This document shows, piece after piece, positions 1-5,721 of a stretch of DNA of 19,933 nucleotides (position 1 is the first letter of the stretch; each line of letters opens with the position of its first letter). Position numbers and translations under genes: made by a program. The notes under the pieces are model-generated. The model was not told the DNA's origin. It worked only from the letters and a program-made list of their open reading frames with translations, and did no database searches. Source of the DNA: Chitinophagaceae bacterium (GTDB taxonomy: Bacteria; Bacteroidota; Bacteroidia; Chitinophagales; Chitinophagaceae); the NCBI GenBank assembly GCA_947472635.1, contig CANJDY010000013.1, forward strand, positions 1 to 19,933. The letters are read 5' to 3'.

Positions 1-971
1 GCTTTTCGCTGTAACATTTTTCTCAACCCATTTTCTCCAAACATCGCAACCGGAGTGTCTTTCAAAACTCCTAGTCTGTAATAGTATTCCTGTTCAGTTT
101 TAACCAGCAATTTAAAATAGCCGATGCTATCCATACCCAGATCGCCATCCCCTATAATTTTTTTTATCCCGTCAATTGACAACCGATTATTCAAAATATT
201 ATCCAGAAATGGATAATACAACAAGGCATTGTCTAGCTTGCTTAACTTCAGAATAGACTTCACCATTGGGTCAGCATTTCGCTGTATCAGTTTACCTTCC
301 ACCGACTTGGTGGAATTGGCATAATTATACAATTGCTCTGGATCATTTTTACAAGCCACTGTCACCAAACTATCTGCAAAGGTTTCATTCACATAAGGGC
401 CTATGAGGGAAAGAATCTTGTCGGGATGTAAGTGACAATATTTAATGAAAAGTAAATTTTTACTTTCCTTATACCCTAAGTTATTAGGAAACCCCTCTGT
501 AAGGATGGTTCCCGCTTCATAAGACAAGCCCATAATAAAGGGAAGGATGCTATTTCCGACCATATTTGCCATCCATAATTTATGAAAATTATCCACCAGC
601 AAGGGGGCGAGAGAGGGCTCAATTTTTTTTTGTCTCCATGCCACTCTGAAATTCCTAATGAATGTCTCAATGAAATTGAGTTGCCTAATTTTTTCATTGC
701 TGCTGCCGATAGAATCATTCGTTTCTACCCAATTCTGAAATTCGTTCAACCTTCTGGTCAAGGCATCGGTTACCTGTAGATTAACCGCTTCATTGGCAGA
801 CACCCGAATTATGCCATCCTTTTTTCCATCCTCCTTATCGGTCAGTGATTGTTCATTATCGATCCTGTCATGAAAAAGTTGGCGGCTTAGGGGTATCACC
901 ACAGAATCCTGTAATGCAAATGCTTGGTCCCAAATAACTATAATAAAAATGGATAGTAAAAATTGCTTCAT
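1..971 (-). CDS. exported protein of unknown function, 3' end outside the window
   Basis: The frame opens at an ATG at 971 and stays open for 323 codons to the left edge, so the C-terminus is missing. It begins MKQFLLSIFIIVIWDQAFALQ, a typical signal peptide with a hydrophobic core at about residues 4-14 and likely cleavage near AFA-LQ, so the product is probably exported and not a lipoprotein. The mature part is mostly hydrophilic and rich in Asn, Leu, Lys and Asp, with no TM segment after the signal. It contains phrases such as LWMANMVGNSILPFIMG and FLDNILNNRLSIDGI, suggesting a helical protein. I do not recognise the family. It is divergent from the response regulator gene, with a 223-bp gap, and a CATCTTTG -7-like element lies 16 bp upstream of the start. 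The open frame, signal peptide and promoter placement make it a real gene; its role is unknown. Confidence 0.85.
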   Translation of the reverse strand, partial: MKQFLLSIFIIVIWDQAFALQDSVVIPLSRQLFHDRIDNEQSLTDKEDGKKDGIIRVSANEAVNLQVTDALTRRLNEFQNWVETNDSIGSSNEKIRQLNFIETFIRNFRVAWRQKKIEPSLAPLLVDNFHKLWMANMVGNSILPFIMGLSYEAGTILTEGFPNNLGYKESKNLLFIKYCHLHPDKILSLIGPYVNETFADSLVTVACKNDPEQLYNYANSTKSVEGKLIQRNADPMVKSILKLSKLDNALLYYPFLDNILNNRLSIDGIKKIIGDGDLGMDSIGYFKLLVKTEQEYYYRLGVLKDTPVAMFGENGLRKMLQRK

Positions 972-987
972 AAATGGTATTCTTATA

Positions 988-995
988 CAAAGATG
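988..995 (-). promoter_or_regulatory. -7 element (TAnnTTTG type) of the left-edge gene
   Basis: Read on the minus strand this is CATCTTTG, seven of eight matches to the Bacteroidota TAnnTTTG element. Its last base is 17 bp from the ATG at 971, giving a very short leader. I found no convincing TTTG -33 element at the expected spacing. Confidence 0.45.
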
Positions 996-1171
996 GCAAA
1001 AAAACTGATGCTTATGAAAACCTTGCCCTTAATACTGCACAAATATGGAAGGTTTACCCAAATTGAGTCGTAAATCAAAAACCTTATCTGCCCCCATTGA
1101 TTCAGCTATGCGTTAACAATTTAATAATACAGGAATGCCCACTGGCTGATACAATGATTAAAGGGTTAACC

Positions 1172-1179
1172 TACTTTTG
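1172..1179 (+). promoter_or_regulatory. -7 element of the two-component operon
   Basis: TACTTTTG is a full match to TAnnTTTG and ends 16 bp before the ATG at 1195. A TTAACC lies directly upstream at 1166-1171 and a TTAACA at 1113-1118, but they are 53 bp apart and not phased like the arrays at 8553 and 17019. There is therefore no visible Pho-type array here. The -33 element is not clear. Confidence 0.5.
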
Positions 1180-1194
1180 CAGGGACAATAATAT

Positions 1195-1869
1195 ATGAGC
1201 AGTGTTAAAAAAATATTAATTGCAGATGATGAGCCAGATATACTGGAAATCATTCAATTTAATTTGATGGCAGAGGGATACGAGGTAATTACTGCAAAAA
1301 ATGGTGACGAGGCTATTGAACAGGCAAAAAAGCACCTTCCCGACTTAATCATCCTTGATGTAATGATGCCGGGAAAAAATGGGATGGACACTTGCCATAT
1401 CCTTCGGATGCAACCCGCCTTTAAGGAAACGCTGATTATTTTCCTTTCTGCGCTAAGTGATGAAGGGACCGAAATTCGAGGACTAGAGTCTGGTGCAGAT
1501 GATTACCTTACCAAGCCAATACGGCCCAAAATTTTAGTAACTAAGGTGAATGCCTTATTTAGAAGACTCAATAAAGAAGATAACGATCTTGGCAAGCATG
1601 GCGACCTAATCATTAATAGGGAAAAATACATCGTAACCCATAAAGGTGATGACATTATTTTAGCCAGAAAAGAATTTGAATTACTCGACTTGCTGGCTTC
1701 CAAACCAGGCAAAGTTTTCTTGCGTAATGAGATATTAAACCAGGTTTGGGGAACCGAAGTGATTGTAGGCGACCGTACCATCGATGTTCATATCCGAAAA
1801 ATTCGTCAGAAACTTAATCTCGACTGCATCACTACCGTTAAAGGCGTAGGATATAAGTTTGAATTGTAG
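1195..1869 (+). CDS. response regulator, OmpR/PhoB family (PhoB-like)
   Basis: A 224-residue DNA-binding response regulator, normal family length. The receiver domain spans about residues 5-122. It has the acidic pair D11/D12, phospho-acceptor D55 in LIILDVMMPG, the conserved Ser at 85 in FLSALS, and Lys107 in YLTKPIRP. A winged-helix output domain of the Trans_reg_C type spans about 135-222, with EFELLDLLASKPGKVFLRNE and the recognition-helix region DRTIDVHIRKIRQKL. The kinase gene follows 88 bp later on the same strand, so this is a cognate pair. The PhoB assignment is an inference from the family, the nearby phosphate porin, DUF47 and PiT genes, and the 11-bp phased repeats that PhoB-type regulators bind as tandem dimers. 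Another OmpR-family role is possible. Confidence 0.93.
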   Translation: MSSVKKILIADDEPDILEIIQFNLMAEGYEVITAKNGDEAIEQAKKHLPDLIILDVMMPGKNGMDTCHILRMQPAFKETLIIFLSALSDEGTEIRGLESGADDYLTKPIRPKILVTKVNALFRRLNKEDNDLGKHGDLIINREKYIVTHKGDDIILARKEFELLDLLASKPGKVFLRNEILNQVWGTEVIVGDRTIDVHIRKIRQKLNLDCITTVKGVGYKFEL

Positions 1870-1890
1870 TGCAGCGCTCTGCTGTAGATA

Positions 1891-1931
1891 GTGAATTGTT
1901 ACTTATATTCGTAGGGTAATTTTCAATTCAC
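1891..1931. repeat. 8-bp perfect inverted repeat between regulator and kinase genes
   Basis: GTGAATTG at 1891-1898 is the exact reverse complement of CAATTCAC at 1924-1931, with a 25-nt loop. It lies in the 88-bp gap between the response regulator stop and the kinase start. It could form an RNA stem that tunes kinase expression or be an operator. There is no T-tract, so it is not an obvious terminator. Confidence 0.35.
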
Positions 1932-1957
1932 CATGAATTTATAACCAGTATCAAAAG

Positions 1958-3001
1958 ATGTTTTCACAAAAAAATCTTTCGCCACAGCAATTATCTGCAA
2001 CCACCGCATTTATTCTTTCCTTACCTTTTGTTGTAGGGAGTTATTTTTTTAAACCCGACTGGTGGATTCCGCTACTCTGCTTTACTGTTATTTTTAGCGC
2101 AAGCTATGGCCTGATATTATTTATGGTCCAAAGCTTTGTATACCGAAAAATTAAACTCATCTACAAACTCATCTATCAAACTAAAGCAAGCAAGCGGGAA
2201 GAGTTTTATTACAAAAATATATTGCCACAAAAGAGCATTGATGAAGTAAGGGAGGATGTAGAAAACTGGGCACAACAACGAAAGGCTGAAATAGAGGTGC
2301 TGAAACAGAATGAAGCCTACCGAAAAGAATTTCTACAAAATTTATCTCATGAATTGAAGACGCCGATTTTTGCTATTCAGGGGTATGTAGACACCTTGCT
2401 GAATGGAGCGCTTGACAACCCCGAAGTGAATAAGAAATTCCTAAACAGTACTGCTCGCAATATTGACAGGCTAGTAAATCTAGTGGATGACCTAGATGAA
2501 ATTTCAAAATTGGAAGGAGGGGAATTGCTTTTAGACAAAAGTAATTTTGTAATTCAAGATCTGGTGAAAGAAGTATTTGAATCTCTTTTCATCAAGGCGG
2601 AGGAGAAGCAAATCAAGATGGGTATTAAAAAAGGATGTGAAGTAGCGCTGACCGTATTTGCCGACAAAGAAAAAACAAGACAGGTGTTTACTAATTTGAT
2701 AGACAATGCCATTAAGTATGGCAAGCAAAATGGGTTGATTGAAGCGAGCGTTTACAAAATTGATGGAGAAAAAATTTTGATAGAAATCAGTGATGACGGG
2801 GCGGGAATAGCAGAGGAGCATTTGGGAAGAATTTTTGAGCGGTTTTACCGAACGGATATGGCCAGAAGTAGAAAAGTGGGCGGCAGTGGATTGGGGCTGG
2901 CTATTTGCAAACATATTATTGAAGCCCACCACCAAACGATCCATGTAAGAAGCACCAGTGACATCGGGACTACTTTTGGTTTTACACTGGAAAGTAAATA
3001 A
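1958..3001 (+). CDS. membrane sensor histidine kinase (PhoR-like, no recognisable sensor domain)
   Basis: A 347-residue inner-membrane histidine kinase. Two hydrophobic segments at about 13-31 and 36-58 form a hairpin with a loop of only a few residues, so almost nothing faces the periplasm. A basic linker and a likely coiled coil (about 60-122) lead to the HisKA domain, with H131 in the H-box NLSHELKTP. The HATPase_c domain has the N-box FTNLIDNAIKYG (about 244-255), G1 DDGAGI (279-284), F-box FERFYR (293-298) and G2 GGSGLGLAI (308-316), so both core domains look intact. It lacks a visible HAMP or PAS domain; E. coli PhoR has a PAS. It probably phosphorylates the upstream regulator. Signal input through a partner, such as a PhoU-like protein, is plausible but inferred. 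Confidence 0.92.
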   Translation: MFSQKNLSPQQLSATTAFILSLPFVVGSYFFKPDWWIPLLCFTVIFSASYGLILFMVQSFVYRKIKLIYKLIYQTKASKREEFYYKNILPQKSIDEVREDVENWAQQRKAEIEVLKQNEAYRKEFLQNLSHELKTPIFAIQGYVDTLLNGALDNPEVNKKFLNSTARNIDRLVNLVDDLDEISKLEGGELLLDKSNFVIQDLVKEVFESLFIKAEEKQIKMGIKKGCEVALTVFADKEKTRQVFTNLIDNAIKYGKQNGLIEASVYKIDGEKILIEISDDGAGIAEEHLGRIFERFYRTDMARSRKVGGSGLGLAICKHIIEAHHQTIHVRSTSDIGTTFGFTLESK

Positions 3002-3026
3002 AAATAATTCCTAGCTATTCAAACAG

Positions 3027-3431
3027 CTATTTTCGCAATGAAGCAATCAATTCTTTTGCCTCGGTGGATAAATTGGTAGCCTGCGATTTTCCATTAAGTA
3101 CAAAAGAAAAATACCTACAACCAGCTGCATTCATTCCGAAATTAATATCCTGCACTACTTTGTTCATTTTAAAAAAATGCAAAGAGCCGTCAAAACCACA
3201 GGCATAATCCATCTCCGCTTGCTGGGCCGAAATAAAACCTGCTAACTGGGCTATTATTTGCTGATCACGGATTATTTTTATAGCCACCACGGTATCCATC
3301 GTGCCATCTCCCTTGAAGTAATTGATTGCCACGCTATCGGAATTCGATATACGCCTACTTATTGCATCATTAGAATGCCTACAAGAAACCAAGAAGATAA
3401 GAATGCATAATAAAAGAAGGGTATTTTTCAT
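3027..3431 (-). CDS. small lipoprotein of unknown function
   Basis: A 134-residue protein starting MKNTLLLLCILIFLVSCRHS, a lipoprotein signal with the acylated Cys at 17. The mature part of about 117 residues has no TM segment. It carries short motifs such as YACGFDGSLHFFKMNK and MNAAGCRYFSFVLNGK; the two Cys in the mature domain could form a disulfide (inference). I do not recognise a family. It is convergent with the histidine kinase, with 25 bp between stops. A perfect TATCTTTG element sits so close upstream that the mRNA may be nearly leaderless. The lipoprotein signal and promoter support a real gene. Confidence 0.8.
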   Translation of the reverse strand: MKNTLLLLCILIFLVSCRHSNDAISRRISNSDSVAINYFKGDGTMDTVVAIKIIRDQQIIAQLAGFISAQQAEMDYACGFDGSLHFFKMNKVVQDINFGMNAAGCRYFSFVLNGKSQATNLSTEAKELIASLRK

Positions 3432-3435
3432 GCAG

Positions 3436-3443
3436 CAAAGATA
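3436..3443 (-). promoter_or_regulatory. -7 element of the 134-residue lipoprotein gene
   Basis: Minus-strand TATCTTTG is a perfect TAnnTTTG. Its last base is 5 bp from the ATG at 3431, so transcription would begin at or within a few bases of the start codon. Confidence 0.55.
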
Positions 3444-3507
3444 ATGTATTGGAAAACTTTTTCAGTGACTCACGTAATAAATCAATTACGCATAATTTGG
3501 GTAGACA

Positions 3508-4101
3508 CTATTTTTTTGTAAAGTTTGTCGTATCAAATGCTAAATGGGTCCCATGCTTATAATCAAAAAAACTTCTTACCAAAAATGAACTCAAAGTGAT
3601 GGTTTGATGAAAGGTAGTGGTGCTATTTTTTGGTTGAAACAATTGAATGGTTTTTCTATTGTATTTATTAAACTTAAAAATGGCACTATCAGGATTATTG
3701 AGTTTCCAATCAACAGTTGAATCTGAAATGTGAAATAAATTTAGCTTTTGGCCTTCGAATTTCCATTGGATATTTTTCCCATCCACCAACTGAATAGAAT
3801 CAATTTTTAAAAACGCTGAATCGCCCTTACTAATTTTATACTGGTGGACTTTTATTAAAAATTCGGAAGCCCTGCTAAAATAAAAATAATTGGTATCCTG
3901 ATTATTAGCAACCTGGTAATTGGCATTTTCAAAAAACAATTCCAACTTTCCGAAAGCTTCTAAATTCTTAGCAGCCGTAATGGAGTCGTTTGGAGAATCA
4001 TTTACTACAATTTGGTTAACAGAATTATTGCCATTGTCATTTTGCTGATTACAGGATGTAAAAAAAATAACCAAAAAAATATGGAGAAAAAAATATTTCA
4101 T
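3508..4101 (-). CDS. lipoprotein of unknown function
   Basis: A 197-residue product from the ATG at 4101. This start is preferred over the in-frame ATG at 4131 because it gives a clean lipoprotein signal, MKYFFLHIFLVIFFTSC with Cys17, and the upstream ATG would lie in the stem of the terminator of the gene before it. After the signal comes an Asn/Asp-rich linker (NQQNDNGNNSVNQ) and then a beta-rich domain of about 150 residues with many Phe, Tyr and Asp (YFYFSRASEFLIKVHQYK, IQLVDGKNIQWKFEGQKL). No family recognised. It is 77 bp downstream of the beta-helix lipoprotein stop, with a terminator hairpin in the gap, and I see no clear promoter of its own. It may be expressed partly by read-through from the receptor operon. 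Confidence 0.75.
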   Translation of the reverse strand: MKYFFLHIFLVIFFTSCNQQNDNGNNSVNQIVVNDSPNDSITAAKNLEAFGKLELFFENANYQVANNQDTNYFYFSRASEFLIKVHQYKISKGDSAFLKIDSIQLVDGKNIQWKFEGQKLNLFHISDSTVDWKLNNPDSAIFKFNKYNRKTIQLFQPKNSTTTFHQTITLSSFLVRSFFDYKHGTHLAFDTTNFTKK

Positions 4102-4130
4102 TACTATAAAATTAAACTTAAAAAAACACA

Positions 4131-4158
4131 AAAGCTGCCATTTATTTATGGCAGCTTT
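4131..4158 (-). terminator. intrinsic terminator of the TonB-receptor/beta-helix operon
   Basis: AAAGCTGCCAT at 4131-4141 pairs with ATGGCAGCTTT at 4148-4158 around a 6-nt loop; two further base pairs extend the stem. On the minus strand it is followed by TTTTGTGTTTTTTT. It lies 20 bp after the stop at 4179 and 30 bp before the next start at 4101. Confidence 0.8.
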
Positions 4159-4178
4159 TGAAAATATTATTATACGTA

Positions 4179-5678
4179 CTAGAATTTAGTCCAAGTCTTC
4201 CACCAAGTATCTCCCACAGCACAAGCTCCTCTGTATGCAACAGCAGTAAAATCGTCTTTACCGCTAGTTTTTGATTTCATATTAGTTCCTAAAAATGAAG
4301 CTCCTGAAACAGCCAAGGAACTAGCAGATGATGGATTAAAATCTGGCGATGAATAATTGAAGGGGGCTACCAAACCTACATCGGTATTATTCGCTGTAAT
4401 GGTATTACCAAAAGCAGCAGTATTAACCCATGCCAACATGCTGGCAGCAGTTCCGCCCGTTGGCAAAGTAGTACTTGCTGAGTAGGTAACCGCATTGGCA
4501 GTAGATCCGGCGATTATATTATTGGTGAAATTTAACGAGCCTGCTGGTGAAAGATTTAAATCAGTTGGTGTGCCTTTACTAGCATCAATTAACAATCCCT
4601 TTACAGCGCCTTCGCCCCATCCAAGAAACAAGGAATTAACGATACTGATTTCGCTATTTCTGCGAATCTGTGCACCACAAAGAAATAAACTATTCCCAAT
4701 ACTTGCTGAAGTCACTTTTGGCCCCATCACTGTCATATTGCTAAAAATTGCACTTGTTTTAACCGGTGCTATGGCAACAGGATTATTTGCACTAACTGCA
4801 ATGGAAGGCAAATAAGTTTTCCTATCAGATCCGTTTGCGTCATTATCAGATTCAAAAGCTTCACTTTTTGAAATATCGGCTATGGATGAATCGCGCAAAG
4901 AAATACCAAATTGAACTTTTCCGCTATACCCGTTATCGGTGTCAAAATCGTCATCCAAAGTTCTAAATGATATAAGGTGTGTACAGTTTACAGAACCGCC
5001 AAACCACTCAAAACTGTCATCATTTGCATAAGAAACCTGCACATAATCCACTACCGTTTGGTTACCCACGCCTCCAAAAGTTAAACCATTGATTTCTTTA
5101 TCAGGCAAAAAAGCATAGCCAGCATACTCAATTCTTACATAACGTAAAATACCGCTATTGTCAGCAAGATTAGAAGTAGCTCCTAGGCCATACAAACCTA
5201 GTCCATCAGAGTTATTCACACCTCCCTCCATTTCTCCAACTCCGTCTACACCATTAAAAGAAGAATTGTTTGGTGCTTGCCCCAACAAAACTAGGCCTGC
5301 CCAATCACCACGCTGAGGGGTAGCTGCTTCTGAAGTGAACACAATTGGTTTGGCCGCCGTTCCATCAGCAATAATTTTTGCGCCACGTGTAATCACCAAA
5401 GCGCCATTTTTATTTAATTCGCCAACAATTTTAGTGCCCGGTTCAATGGTCAAAATTGCGCCATTCGTAACATACACCAAACCTCTTAATTTATAGATGT
5501 AGCCTGCCTTTAAGGTTAGATTAGAAATAATTCTTCCCTCTAAAATTGTATTAACTATGGTAGTATCGGCTTTTGTATTATTAATAACTGTCGTAGTGGT
5601 ACCCCCATCCACTTCGATTTTACGACAACTTGATGTCAATGCTCCAATTATTGCAATAAGAATAAATACTTTTTTCAT
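4179..5678 (-). CDS. beta-helix-like lipoprotein, partner of the TonB-dependent receptor
   Basis: A 499-residue protein. MKKVFILIAIIGALTSSC is a lipoprotein signal with Cys18, followed by a Thr-rich linker to about residue 45. From about 47 onward there are short beta-strand repeats typical of right-handed beta-helix proteins, such as AILTIEPGTKIVG and GALVITRGAKIIADG. These are followed by the GDWAGLVLLG motif (about 124-133), and later by Asp-rich turns (YANDDSFEWFGG, TLDDDFDTDNGYSG) that might bind metal ions. The C-terminus ends in a Trp-rich tail, GDTWWKTWTKF. Proteins like this are often annotated simply as hypothetical in Bacteroidota. It follows the receptor by 43 bp with no promoter between, so it is probably its surface or periplasmic partner. 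A role in capturing a phosphorylated ligand is a guess from the Pho-type array upstream of the operon; no catalytic motif is recognised. Confidence 0.85.
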   Translation of the reverse strand: MKKVFILIAIIGALTSSCRKIEVDGGTTTTVINNTKADTTIVNTILEGRIISNLTLKAGYIYKLRGLVYVTNGAILTIEPGTKIVGELNKNGALVITRGAKIIADGTAAKPIVFTSEAATPQRGDWAGLVLLGQAPNNSSFNGVDGVGEMEGGVNNSDGLGLYGLGATSNLADNSGILRYVRIEYAGYAFLPDKEINGLTFGGVGNQTVVDYVQVSYANDDSFEWFGGSVNCTHLISFRTLDDDFDTDNGYSGKVQFGISLRDSSIADISKSEAFESDNDANGSDRKTYLPSIAVSANNPVAIAPVKTSAIFSNMTVMGPKVTSASIGNSLFLCGAQIRRNSEISIVNSLFLGWGEGAVKGLLIDASKGTPTDLNLSPAGSLNFTNNIIAGSTANAVTYSASTTLPTGGTAASMLAWVNTAAFGNTITANNTDVGLVAPFNYSSPDFNPSSASSLAVSGASFLGTNMKSKTSGKDDFTAVAYRGACAVGDTWWKTWTKF

Positions 5679-5721
5679 GCTGGTTTGTTTTAAAGAATTG
5701 TTTGTTATTTGATGATTTGTA

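Noticed and set aside
476..779. Short open frames on both strands inside the left-edge gene
   Set aside because: They overlap the 323-codon frame that has a signal peptide and promoter; their translations look like out-of-frame noise.
1105..1175. TTAACA (1113) and TTAACC (1166) upstream of the response regulator as a Pho-type array controlling its own operon
   Set aside because: They are 53 bp apart and no intermediate units fall on an 11-bp register, so there is no phased array.
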